56,690 bases of DNA from contig JAHYJC010000031.1 of the NCBI GenBank assembly GCA_019429275.1, positions 1 through 56,690 on the forward strand, in the 5' to 3' direction. Position 1 is the first letter of the stretch. Every line of letters begins with the position of its first letter. Below the pieces are notes generated by a model, which was not told the DNA's origin, searched no databases, and saw nothing but the letters and a program-made list of their open reading frames with translations. Positions 45,227 to 50,908 of the stretch are shown piece by piece. Origin of the DNA: Lentimicrobium sp. (lineage in GTDB: Bacteria > Bacteroidota > Bacteroidia > Bacteroidales > Lentimicrobiaceae). The position numbers were made by a program, and so were the translations under genes.

Positions 45227-45567
45227 TGATAAACCTCAGCAATATTAAGAAATTCCCTTTGATGTTTATTAAGATCTGATAGTTTAATTACAAAGACCGG
45301 AGTTTCATCATCGGGATTAAACAATGATTCAACATCATGGACAGGGATATCTTTGAAGTAATCATCGTAATCTCTTTGTAAATCGTGGTTAACAAGGATG
45401 TTGTATTCATTTGGATAGGCAACGCAATGACGCCAGTGATCCTTGAATACAGAAAAGCAAACAGCTCCGGTGTGCATCAGTTTCCCTGTGTATTCCATGC
45501 CGGTAATGACGCCTGCATTTGTTAAGTCTTTGCCAGGCTTAGTGATTTTGAAATAAACGTATTTCAT
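45223..45567 (-). CDS. Hypothetical 114-aa protein
   Basis: Starts at ATG 45567 (MKYVYFKITKPGKDL), nine bases after leader copy A; the longer frame to 45672 runs through the leader and is rejected. Mixed alpha/beta with AGVITGMEYTGKLMHTG and EYNILVNHDLQRDYDDYFKDI. No known domain. Coupled to the 77-aa gene downstream. Confidence 0.65.
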   Translation of the reverse strand: MKYVYFKITKPGKDLTNAGVITGMEYTGKLMHTGAVCFSVFKDHWRHCVAYPNEYNILVNHDLQRDYDDYFKDIPVHDVESLFNPDDETPVFVIKLSDLNKHQREFLNIAEVYQ

Positions 45568-45576
45568 AAAAAAGCA

Positions 45577-45614
45577 CCCATGCCCTTGGGATTTGTTTAG
45601 GGATCTGGCACCCC
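45577..45614 (-). promoter_or_regulatory. Two-hairpin leader, copy A
   Basis: 5' hairpin GGG-GTGCCAGAT-CCC (45614-45600), 9-nt linker, 3' hairpin CCCA-AGGGCA-TGGG (45590-45577), then 9 nt to ATG 45567. Note GGG/CCC in the first stem where most copies have GGC/GCC: a compensatory change. Confidence 0.8.
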
Positions 45615-45616
45615 GT

Positions 45617-46258
45617 TTAAGAACAAAGAATTTCAGTTTGTTTGGTAAAAATGTAATAGTGAAAACTGTCAAGGCTGGGAAACCTTAGCATGAAATGTAC
45701 CTGGGAAAAGGTGAGTTCTGAAAGGTTAAAGTACCTTTCAATCTGAGGAAAGCGGGCCACCAGAATTCTCAGGTCAAGTTTACTTGGCTCGAATCTGAGG
45801 CCATGTTTTGAGTTACCTAAAGTGTATATTGAATTGACAGAATTTCCTGTTGATTCAATATAATTCTTCAGATACTTTAAAGTAATTCCGGTGGTGAATA
45901 CATCATCAACAATGATGTAATTCCCATCAGAAACCTGGCCGGAATACTCCGGGAGGAATAGCATGCGCTCGGCCATTGAATTGCCGGTTTTGCTATTCAT
46001 TAAAAATATCTTATCGTTTAATTTCAGGTTGGATTCCTGTGAAATACGATAAGCAAGAGCAACAGGAATCTGGTTGCCGGTTATTTTCTGAACCGGACAG
46101 ACATATCCTGAAAATAAAGAAAAACGGGAAAAGTTAAGCTTAAGGGAATCAATGAGCTTAAGTGCAGCAATCAAATTGCCCGAATGTGCTGCTTCATAAA
46201 ATGGGCTTGACATCATTCGGCTACAATTTGACAGCCGTTTAATGCGTGTGATTAACAT
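45617..46258 (-). CDS. Phosphoribosyltransferase-fold protein
   Basis: A 213-aa protein. YIIVDDVFTTGITL (114-127) is the PRPP-binding motif of type I phosphoribosyltransferases (ComF/PyrE/Apt-like). ALAYRISQESNL and IFLMNSKTGNSMAERM precede it as expected for the fold. The C-terminal 60 residues are not typical. Substrate unknown; role may be nucleotide salvage or base modification for the element. Its ATG follows leader copy B by 9 nt, and the leader itself follows a terminator. Confidence 0.7.
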   Translation of the reverse strand: MLITRIKRLSNCSRMMSSPFYEAAHSGNLIAALKLIDSLKLNFSRFSLFSGYVCPVQKITGNQIPVALAYRISQESNLKLNDKIFLMNSKTGNSMAERMLFLPEYSGQVSDGNYIIVDDVFTTGITLKYLKNYIESTGNSVNSIYTLGNSKHGLRFEPSKLDLRILVARFPQIERYFNLSELTFSQVHFMLRFPSLDSFHYYIFTKQTEILCS

Positions 46259-46267
46259 AAAAAAGCA

Positions 46268-46305
46268 CCCATGCCCTTGGGTTTTATATTGGCTTCTGGC
46301 TCGCC
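46268..46305 (-). promoter_or_regulatory. Two-hairpin leader, copy B
   Basis: GGC-GAGCCAGAA-GCC (46305-46291), 9-nt linker, CCCA-AGGGCA-TGGG (46281-46268), 9 nt to ATG 46258. It begins 6 nt after the T tract of a terminator (46312-46339). Confidence 0.8.
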
Positions 46306-46311
46306 TGATTT

Positions 46312-46339
46312 AAAAAAAAGCCCCGCCTTAGCGGAGCTT
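46312..46339 (-). terminator. Terminator inside the accessory cluster
   Basis: On minus, GCTCCGC-TTAAG-like loop-GCGGGGC (one G-U pair) followed by eight T. It ends the 86-aa/79-aa unit and sits directly before leader copy B. Confidence 0.8.
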
Positions 46340-46344
46340 AATGA

Positions 46345-46584
46345 TTATTTATAGTTTTCGTTGTAATCTTTCTGCCAGTCTTCGGCACATTTTATCCAGG
46401 ATTCGGCATGAACAAATGAGTCTTTCATTGATTCTCGGACAGCATCTTTATCCCTGCAAATATGATTTGCAAGTTTGCAAATGGCATCAATAACGAATGC
46501 CTGATTTAATGGCGAAGACCATTGCATATAGTCGGTTACAAATTCGATGTTGGTTTTCTGTTTTTTAGTTTTAGAATTTTTCAT
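46345..46584 (-). CDS. Hypothetical 79-aa protein
   Basis: Starts ATG 46584 (MKNSKTKKQKTNIEF), four bases after the stop of the 86-aa gene, so coupled to it and without its own leader. Helical C-terminus (SWIKCAEDWQKDYNEN). No family recognised. Followed by a terminator. Confidence 0.6.
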   Translation of the reverse strand: MKNSKTKKQKTNIEFVTDYMQWSSPLNQAFVIDAICKLANHICRDKDAVRESMKDSFVHAESWIKCAEDWQKDYNENYK

Positions 46585-46588
46585 TTTA

Positions 46589-46849
46589 TTAATATTTTGA
46601 GTTGATAAAATTGTAATTGGTTTGGATCCAATCACAAAGAATTTTTTGGTTTGTAGAGTCAAGGCTTAGAAACCATCGGAAGAAAGCATTAAAGTCGCAG
46701 TAGTCTTTCTTGCTTTGAGCTACAAACATTAAAAACTTACTCTCAAGATGATCGGCCAGGTGACCAGACCAGACGTAATGAATAAAATTTGGTTGAAAAT
46801 TGGCCGAAAAATAGACCAGGTTAATCATAGAAAATGTTTCTTTTTTCAT
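46589..46849 (-). CDS. Hypothetical 86-aa protein
   Basis: Aromatic-rich small protein (VYFSANFQPNFIHYVWSGH; FNAFFRWFLSLDSTNQKIL). ATG 46849 follows leader copy C by 12 nt. Function unknown. Confidence 0.6.
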   Translation of the reverse strand: MKKETFSMINLVYFSANFQPNFIHYVWSGHLADHLESKFLMFVAQSKKDYCDFNAFFRWFLSLDSTNQKILCDWIQTNYNFINSKY

Positions 46850-46861
46850 AATAAAAAGTAG

Positions 46862-46899
46862 CCCATGCCCTTGGGACTTATTTTGGCTTCTGGCACGCC
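46862..46899 (-). promoter_or_regulatory. Two-hairpin leader, copy C
   Basis: GGC-GTGCCAGAA-GCC (46899-46885), 9-nt linker, CCCA-AGGGCA-TGGG (46875-46862). Spacing to ATG 46849 is 12 nt, the only copy that departs from 8-9. Confidence 0.8.
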
Positions 46900-46906
46900 A
46901 ATAAAA

Positions 46907-47110
46907 CTAAACACAACCGAAAACAACAAGGACAGAAGGAAAACCATGTTCACACTTTCCATCAGGTTCAACCTGGCAGCCATAAGAGCAGCAGGCAGGG
47001 ACAATGCTTGACCATCTGAAATCATCAATCATTTCTTCAAATGAATCATAGCCTTCAAACTTTGCTGTTTGAATAAGAGAAATTTGGATAGCTGTATCCC
47101 ATTCAGACAT
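46907..47110 (-). CDS. Small Cys-rich protein, probable zinc binder
   Basis: A 67-aa protein. The C-terminal half PACCSYGCQVEPDGKCEHGFPSVL, with Cys at 38, 39, 43 and 51 and His 53, is a pattern I recall in small hypothetical proteins of many bacteria and phages. Probably a zinc knuckle. Start ATG 47110 follows leader copy D by 9 nt. Confidence 0.65.
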   Translation of the reverse strand: MSEWDTAIQISLIQTAKFEGYDSFEEMIDDFRWSSIVPACCSYGCQVEPDGKCEHGFPSVLVVFGCV

Positions 47111-47119
47111 AAAAAAGTA

Positions 47120-47157
47120 CCCATGCCCTTGGGATTTATATTGGCTTCTGGCACGCC
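47120..47157 (-). promoter_or_regulatory. Two-hairpin leader, copy D
   Basis: GGC-GTGCCAGAA-GCC (47157-47143), 9-nt linker, CCCA-AGGGCA-TGGG (47133-47120), 9 nt to ATG 47110. Confidence 0.8.
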
Positions 47158-47163
47158 GTTTAA

Positions 47164-47484
47164 TTATTCAGTAACTATTTTAACTTTTGAAACATCAACA
47201 ATCCAGTCGGGCATTTCTTTGGAAAAGGAAAAACCGTTGTTTAACCAAAGAAAATTTGCAGCAAAGCCATCCCCGGACATCAGTTGCATTTTCATCATGA
47301 TGTATTCGGCGGTTTTTCTGCTGACAATTGGAAATCCTTCAAGTCTGGTATTTGATTTGAAGTTTGGTAATGCGAATTTGTAAAGCCTCAAAAGGGCTGA
47401 AACAATTTCATTATCAGTGCAGCCTACTTCTTCAAAAATGTTATCAATACATTTCTGATTTAATTTTATGAAATTCTTTTTCAA
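47164..47484 (-). CDS. Hypothetical 106-aa protein
   Basis: Starts with TTG 47484 (then KKNFIKLNQKCIDNIF), chosen because leader copy E ends 8 nt upstream as for its neighbours. Helical; DNEIVSALLRLYKFALPNF and TAEYIMMKMQLMSG are the main features. No family recognised. Confidence 0.6.
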   Translation of the reverse strand: MKKNFIKLNQKCIDNIFEEVGCTDNEIVSALLRLYKFALPNFKSNTRLEGFPIVSRKTAEYIMMKMQLMSGDGFAANFLWLNNGFSFSKEMPDWIVDVSKVKIVTE

Positions 47485-47492
47485 GTGGTTTA

Positions 47493-47530
47493 CTCCTGCC
47501 CTGGAGATTCATTTCGGCCTCTGGCTCGCC
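47493..47530 (-). promoter_or_regulatory. Two-hairpin leader, copy E
   Basis: GGC-GAGCCAGAG-GCC (47530-47516), 9-nt linker, CTCC-AGGGCA-GGAG (47506-47493), 8 nt to TTG 47484. Stem two keeps pairing although three of its four pairs differ from copies A-D. Confidence 0.8.
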
Positions 47531-47808
47531 ATTGTTAAAAAATGTTTGTAAACAAGAAATTCAATATCCTTATTACGGATATATGGGATAACTGAACCTC
47601 TCAGAAATATCTTGAATTGATCAGTCCGGAAAATGTATTCGACACAGTAAAAGAAAAAATGGGGATTCATAATTTCTTTGTTGACAACAATACCAACAGA
47701 GTTAGGTATTGGATCTCTAAGAGGCTTACCGGCATTCAGTCCTTTAAGCTGAATGTAAAAATCGGGATCCTCTTTGGAAAAGGTGAAAATTCTTGGAGTA
47801 TAAAACAT
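47509..47808 (-). CDS. Hypothetical 99-aa protein (DUF6943-like)
   Basis: MFYTPRIFTFSKEDPDFYIQ with LKGLNAGKPLRDPIPNSVGIV resembles a small family common in Bacteroidota mobile elements (I believe DUF6943). The end of the gene runs into leader copy E of the next gene. ATG 47808 follows leader copy F by 8 nt. Confidence 0.6.
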   Translation of the reverse strand: MFYTPRIFTFSKEDPDFYIQLKGLNAGKPLRDPIPNSVGIVVNKEIMNPHFFFYCVEYIFRTDQFKIFLRGSVIPYIRNKDIEFLVYKHFLTMASQRPK

Positions 47809-47816
47809 TGGGGGTG

Positions 47817-47905
47817 CCCCTGCCCTGGGGTCTTTATTTTGGCACCCTTCGACTTCGCCTGCCTGGATGTTCAGGCAGACAGGCTCAGGGCTGGTCTGGC
47901 TCGCC
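47817..47905 (-). promoter_or_regulatory. Two-hairpin leader, copy F, with extended first hairpin
   Basis: Stem two is CCCC-AGGGCA-GGGG (47830-47817), 8 nt to ATG 47808. The first hairpin keeps GGC-GAGCCAGA at its 5' side and GCC at its 3' side, but a 46-bp palindromic repeat (47845-47890) is inserted in between, lengthening the hairpin to 65 nt. Confidence 0.75.
47845..47890. repeat. REP-like palindromic repeat inside leader F
   Basis: Begins CCCTTCGACTTCGCC and ends GACAGGCTCAGGG, with an inner CCTGCCTG/CAGGCAG palindrome. The CCCTTCGA...GCTCAGGG termini are those of a widespread intergenic repeat. A copy with one base change lies at 50375-50420. Confidence 0.75.
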
Positions 47906-47910
47906 GGTAA

Positions 47911-48252
47911 TTAAATTTTCACAATTCTGAGATGCTTGTATTTAGCACACTCAATCATGTTTGCTGTTCCAGGAGATTTCCCATCCCAGAAAGCAATTAC
48001 ATGGGTGCAGTTTTCAAGCATCTCGGCATTTCTGAGCATACCGGCTTTTCTTCCGTGTTTCTGCCAGTCTGCCCGGTAAACTGTGATAGGTATTTTCATT
48101 TCAGAAGCAAACCTTTCGGCCAGCTTATCAGTCCCGGCTGCACCTCCGGAAATGATGGTATACCCGTATGAGCTGGAAAGAAAATAATTGCATCGTTCCT
48201 TCAACAGCTCATAATTGTTAAAAGAACGAGAGCCAATAATAGCTACTATCAT
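47911..48252 (-). CDS. DUF2493/SLOG-family (YspA-like) protein
   Basis: A 113-aa Rossmann-like protein: VAIIGSRSFNNYELL at the start, IISGGAAGTDKLAERFA, HGRKAGMLRNAEML and VIAFWDGKSPGTANMI. These are the DUF2493 motifs of the SLOG superfamily, thought to bind nucleotide-derived ligands. Often carried by phages and mobile elements. ATG 48252 follows leader copy G by 8 nt; the 357-bp repeat lies just upstream. Confidence 0.88.
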   Translation of the reverse strand: MIVAIIGSRSFNNYELLKERCNYFLSSSYGYTIISGGAAGTDKLAERFASEMKIPITVYRADWQKHGRKAGMLRNAEMLENCTHVIAFWDGKSPGTANMIECAKYKHLRIVKI

Positions 48253-48260
48253 AAGATTTG

Positions 48261-48297
48261 CCTCTGCCCTGAGGACTTTGTTTATGGCTGGCTCTCC
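48261..48297 (-). promoter_or_regulatory. Two-hairpin leader, copy G
   Basis: First hairpin shortened: GG-AGAGCCAG-CC (48297-48286); 11-nt linker; second CCTC-AGGGCA-GAGG (48274-48261); 8 nt to ATG 48252. Another compensatory version of stem two. Confidence 0.75.
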
Positions 48298-48301
48298 GTG
48301 A

Positions 48302-48658
48302 CTTAGATTTTAAGCCACTACACACTGGAACAAAAATTAAGAAGTCAAGTGTTAGGGTCTGATTTTTTGTCAGACATCAGATTTATTAACCTTTAAAAAA
48401 ATCTGAAAGAACACTTGAAGCATACAGCCAGAAACAGGAGGATTTGGACAGAAGAAAAGAACAGCCCTTTTATATTTTTGTGAAAGTAAATTTCGAAAAT
48501 CTAAGTAAGAGAGAGAGGGAGAAGGTGGGATTAAGCTCTGCGAAGGAGGCGTAAAGACGACTGAGTGCGAGAGGGATTGCAGCGGCATCCTTTTTTGCCC
48601 TTTGCAAAAAAGATACAGCGAAAAGCCCGGTCAGCGCCCTTTAGCTGACTCGCCCAAA
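48302..48658. repeat. 357-bp direct repeat, copy 1
   Basis: Nearly identical to 51253-51610. Contains TCAAGTGTT/AACACTTGA and TCAGATTT/AAATCTGA nested inverted repeats, a plus-strand TATTTTTG -7 element (48473-48480), a TTTTTTGC/GCAAAAAA hairpin, and a GTCAGC/GCTGAC hairpin whose loop differs between copies while the stem is kept. Lies upstream of the minus-strand gene run that starts with the DUF2493 gene. The 253-bp part not covered by gene or leader up to 48763 shows nothing more. Confidence 0.85.
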
Positions 48659-48737
48659 TTAAAAACAAGGGATTTATTATTCGTCTGGTATTACATATAG
48701 TATCAATAACAGATTATCGAACATGAAAATCAATGAC

Positions 48738-48760
48738 AAAAAAAAGGGGCGAAGCCCCTT
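48738..48760 (-). terminator. Terminator after the 52-aa gene
   Basis: On minus, AAGGGGC-TTC-GCCCCTT followed by a long T tract, directly after the stop codon at 48764. Confidence 0.85.
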
Positions 48761-48763
48761 AGT

Positions 48764-48922
48764 TTAGTTCAGTTCCCGGTAATTCCGGTACCAAAGGTAA
48801 ATTTCTTCTTTTGTCATGAATAATTCATAATTCTCGTCGAATATCGCGATCATAAATAATTCGAAATATTCCCAGGCTGTTTTTTCCAGCCTTTTTTCTT
48901 CTTCTTTTTCTTTCTGTGTCAT
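48764..48922 (-). CDS. Hypothetical 52-aa charged helical protein
   Basis: ATG 48922; the first 15 residues are Lys/Glu-rich (MTQKEKEEEKRLEKT), then AWEYFELFMIAIFDENYELF and an aromatic C-terminus (IYLWYRNYRELN). A hairpin terminator follows at once. It reads away from the palindromic operator at 48970-49028, so it is a real transcription unit. Function unknown. Confidence 0.6.
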   Translation of the reverse strand: MTQKEKEEEKRLEKTAWEYFELFMIAIFDENYELFMTKEEIYLWYRNYRELN

Positions 48923-48969
48923 GGTATATGAGTTTAAAAATTATATGTTTTTTCAAATAATACCTACGA

Positions 48970-49028
48970 AAAATGTCAAGGGGGTCGGGTCAGGTTTTAC
49001 TTTTTTCAAAACCTGAAATTCACCCTTG
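48970..49028. promoter_or_regulatory. Palindromic divergent operator, copy 1
   Basis: 59 nt repeated at 49685-49743 with one mismatch. Outer arms CAAGGG (48977-48982)/CCCTTG (49023-49028); inner arms TCAGGTTTT (48990-48998)/AAAACCTGA (49008-49016). Outward-pointing TTG boxes and genes on both sides suggest a shared regulator controls two divergent promoters. Confidence 0.7.
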
Positions 49029-49033
49029 TACAT

Positions 49034-49061
49034 TTTGTCTTCAGGAGGTATTATACCTTTG
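49034..49061 (+). promoter_or_regulatory. Bacteroidota-type promoter, plus strand
   Basis: TTTG (49034-49037), 16-nt spacer, TACCTTTG (49054-49061): -33 and -7 boxes both match consensus. It fires away from palindrome copy 1 toward the tiny reading frames and the 37-aa frame. Confidence 0.65.
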
Positions 49062-49183
49062 CATATAATTTTAGCTCATGAACCCTTGACCAGGAAGGAA
49101 TTAGAAGAATGGATGGAGAAACAGCCTCCTGGGAATATCGGAATATATGATTGAGATATACCAATGAGATGGGATTATGAATT

Positions 49184-49297
49184 ATGACAGCAGAAGAAAC
49201 TTTGGTAATGGAATCGGGAATTGAATTAAACCAGGGGTCTTTGTTCTTAAAGGGAATTATTTCCCATTTGTTTAAAATGAAAATTGAGATGACATAA
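49184..49297 (+). CDS. Possible 37-aa peptide
   Basis: MTAEETLVMESGIELNQGSL then FLKGIISHLFKMKIEMT. Its ATG overlaps the stop of an 8-codon frame (ATGA), and it ends at a bidirectional terminator, so it is bounded like a gene. Codon evidence is too short to decide. A regulatory RNA is the alternative. Confidence 0.35.
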   Translation: MTAEETLVMESGIELNQGSLFLKGIISHLFKMKIEMT

Positions 49298-49327
49298 AAA
49301 AACCCCGACTTGCGGGGTTTTTTTTTA
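49295..49327. terminator. Bidirectional terminator
   Basis: AACCCCG and CGGGGTT stem (49301-49319) with A tract before and nine T after. Serves the plus-strand peptide unit and the minus-strand 102-aa gene. Confidence 0.9.
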
Positions 49328-49633
49328 TGCAGCCTTATTGCTGCGTGGTTTTCTTGTTTTTTTTGTTTTTGGAAGCGGAAGTTCCGGTTCAGATACTTCC
49401 TGAGGGATTTCTTCTTCTACAATTTCCTGAGTGGTTACCCATGCAGTGTGGGTCCTCCCCCACTCGTCAGCCTGTTTCATTTTGCTGGTTTCAAATGAAA
49501 AGTATTCTATCCCATTTTTTTCATACTTGTATTTTTCAATCATCTCCAACGAGATTGTGAATTTGATACTGAAGCTTGTTGCCGGCTTTCCTTTTCCTAC
49601 ATAATTTCTTTTGTATTCTTTTTTAGTTTTCAT
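49325..49633 (-). CDS. Hypothetical 102-aa basic protein
   Basis: Begins MKTKKEYKRNYVGKGKPATSF, then a beta-rich middle (FSIKFTISLEMIEKYKYEKNG), and ends in a Lys/Arg/Pro tail (KTKKTRKPRSNKAA). Resembles small proteins of Bacteroidota mobile elements; no function known. It reads away from palindrome copy 2 and stops at a terminator. Confidence 0.65.
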   Translation of the reverse strand: MKTKKEYKRNYVGKGKPATSFSIKFTISLEMIEKYKYEKNGIEYFSFETSKMKQADEWGRTHTAWVTTQEIVEEEIPQEVSEPELPLPKTKKTRKPRSNKAA

Positions 49634-49684
49634 GGTACTTGGTTTTAAGTGAATGAATGCTTGCGATTAACATAAGCAGTTCTG

Positions 49685-49743
49685 AAAATGTCAAGGGGGT
49701 CGGGTCAGGTTTTCCTTTTTTCAAAACCTGAAATTCACCCTTG
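49685..49743. promoter_or_regulatory. Palindromic divergent operator, copy 2
   Basis: As copy 1 but the outer arms are longer: GTCAAGGG (49690-49697)/CCCTTGAC (49738-49745), inner TCAGGTTTT (49705-49713)/AAAACCTGA (49723-49731). Flanked by the 102-aa gene on minus and the 50-aa gene on plus. Confidence 0.75.
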
Positions 49744-49752
49744 ACATACCTC

Positions 49753-49781
49753 TTGGGGTTTCAGAATGCGTTGTAGCTTTG
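49753..49781 (+). promoter_or_regulatory. Promoter of the 50-aa/29-aa unit
   Basis: TTG (49753-49755), 18-nt spacer, TAGCTTTG (49774-49781). Fits the phylum consensus and lies just outside palindrome copy 2. Confidence 0.6.
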
Positions 49782-49808
49782 CATTTGTATTCACGGGGAA
49801 CAAGTGCT

Positions 49809-49961
49809 ATGAAAATGGAATGCAATCAGAAATTCAGGCAAAGGGAAGCTGGCACAATTCAATTAAATTTCCGGTGGGGATGTGAAATACATGAAAAAAT
49901 AAGGGAGCAATATTTCTTGAAACAGCAGAAGCAGGCCCATGGGGAGGAACCGCATGGGTAA
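49809..49961 (+). CDS. Hypothetical 50-aa protein
   Basis: ATG 49809 (MKMECNQKFRQREAGTIQLN), about 20 nt after the predicted transcription start; the longer TTG frame from 49779 begins inside the promoter. Charged, with QQKQAHGEEPHG at the end. No family recognised. Overlaps the next 29-aa frame by 8 bp. Confidence 0.5.
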   Translation: MKMECNQKFRQREAGTIQLNFRWGCEIHEKIREQYFLKQQKQAHGEEPHG

Positions 49962-50043
49962 AACCATTCAGAAATCGGGAAGAAATAAGAAAGTATCGGA
50001 AACTTCTATTTCAAAAAAAACAAAGCACCAGCAATCAGGATAA
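49954..50043 (+). CDS. Possible 29-aa basic peptide
   Basis: MGKTIQKSGRNKKVSETSIS then KKTKHQQSG: strongly basic, overlapping the previous frame. Could be a nucleic-acid-binding peptide; too short for certainty. Confidence 0.35.
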   Translation: MGKTIQKSGRNKKVSETSISKKTKHQQSG

Positions 50044-50081
50044 ATAAAACCCGTAAGGTGGTATATTCAGGGAATCCCGAA

Positions 50082-50107
50082 CAAAAAAAAACCCGCCGTG
50101 GCGGGGC
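50082..50107 (-). terminator. Terminator after the zinc-ribbon gene
   Basis: On minus, CCCGC-CACG-GCGGG followed by nine T, seven bases after the stop at 50114. Confidence 0.85.
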
Positions 50108-50113
50108 TTAATA

Positions 50114-50335
50114 TTAATTTGCAAAAGGATTACCTGATCCATTATAAACTTCTTCATCAGCAGCTGATGAAAGGAAATCCAGGTAATCCTGTTCTCCGCA
50201 AGGTAAGCAGTAAACATCTTTTAGCCTGGGCCAATAATAGGCTTGTTTACCTTTTGGAATCTTGCAGCCACATGTCATACACACAGATTCATATCTGGTG
50301 ATTAATAATCTTGGATCATTTTTATAAGTTGACAT
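50114..50335 (-). CDS. Small zinc-ribbon-like protein
   Basis: A 73-aa protein with two CxxC knuckles: CMTCGCKIPKGKQAYYW (about 19-35) and VYCLPCGEQDYLDFL. Probably binds one zinc; function unknown. ATG 50335 follows leader copy H by 8 nt. Confidence 0.7.
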   Translation of the reverse strand: MSTYKNDPRLLITRYESVCMTCGCKIPKGKQAYYWPRLKDVYCLPCGEQDYLDFLSSAADEEVYNGSGNPFAN

Positions 50336-50343
50336 AAGAAATG

Positions 50344-50435
50344 CCCCCTGCCCTGGAGGACTTTGTTTGTGGCACCCTTCGACTTCGCCTGCCTGGATGC
50401 TCAGGCAGACAGGCTCAGGGCTGGTCTGGCACGCC
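50344..50435 (-). promoter_or_regulatory. Two-hairpin leader, copy H, with extended first hairpin
   Basis: Stem two CCTCC-AGGGCA-GGGGG (50359-50344; one U-G pair), 8 nt to ATG 50335. The first hairpin (50435-50371) carries GGC-GTGCCAGA...GCC with the same inserted palindromic repeat as copy F (50375-50420). Confidence 0.75.
50375..50420. repeat. REP-like palindromic repeat inside leader H
   Basis: 46 bp, one substitution from 47845-47890, in the same orientation and at the same position of the leader. Confidence 0.75.
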
Positions 50436-50446
50436 GGTTTAAATTT

Positions 50447-50899
50447 TTAAGTAATCAATCCATTATCAGCAAAGCTGTAATAATCTTCGCTGGAAAGAAT
50501 AAGATGATCAAGCAAATTCATATCATGAAATTTTGCAGCGGAAGCAATCTTTGTTGTAAGGGCCTGATCAGCCTGGCTTGCTACCATAGTGCCTGATGGG
50601 TGATTATGTGCCAGGATAAAAGAACTTGCATGAGCTTTTAATGCTACTTGTAGCACATTTTTCGGATCACAAACAGTTCCGGCAGTACCTCCGGAAGAGA
50701 TCATCTTAATACCCAGAACTTTGTTGCCATGATTTAAGAACATGGCATACATGCTTTCGGTGTAATCAATGTTTTCAAAGAAAGACCGGAAAATAACTTC
50801 TGCCTCTTTAGAGGTAGTTATTTTTGGTCGTTCAGAATTCTTAAGCTTTGGATTGTAGCTGATTTTGATTTCGGAAATAACAAATACATTTTTATTCAT
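50447..50899 (-). CDS. RadC-like JAB-domain protein
   Basis: A 150-aa JAMM/JAB-fold protein: HNHPSGTMVASQAD carries the HxHx7Sx2D metal site (about 98-111). EVIFRSFFENIDYTESMYAMFLNH and LLDHLILSSEDYYSFADNGLI are standard. It lacks the N-terminal UPF0758 HhH part, as do the mobile-element versions. Possibly acts in DNA processing or anti-defence. ATG 50899 follows leader copy I by 9 nt. Confidence 0.92.
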   Translation of the reverse strand: MNKNVFVISEIKISYNPKLKNSERPKITTSKEAEVIFRSFFENIDYTESMYAMFLNHGNKVLGIKMISSGGTAGTVCDPKNVLQVALKAHASSFILAHNHPSGTMVASQADQALTTKIASAAKFHDMNLLDHLILSSEDYYSFADNGLIT

Positions 50900-50908
50900 A
50901 AAAAAGTG

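Noticed and set aside
47617..47910. 97-aa open frame on plus
   Set aside because: Antisense to the 99-aa gene and runs into leader F and its palindrome; no support as a gene.
48370..48588. 72-aa open frame on minus, repeated at 51322-51540
   Set aside because: It lies wholly inside the 357-bp repeat, is low-complexity (Ser/Pro/Leu), and shows non-synonymous drift between copies with conserved inverted repeats instead. Treated as noncoding.
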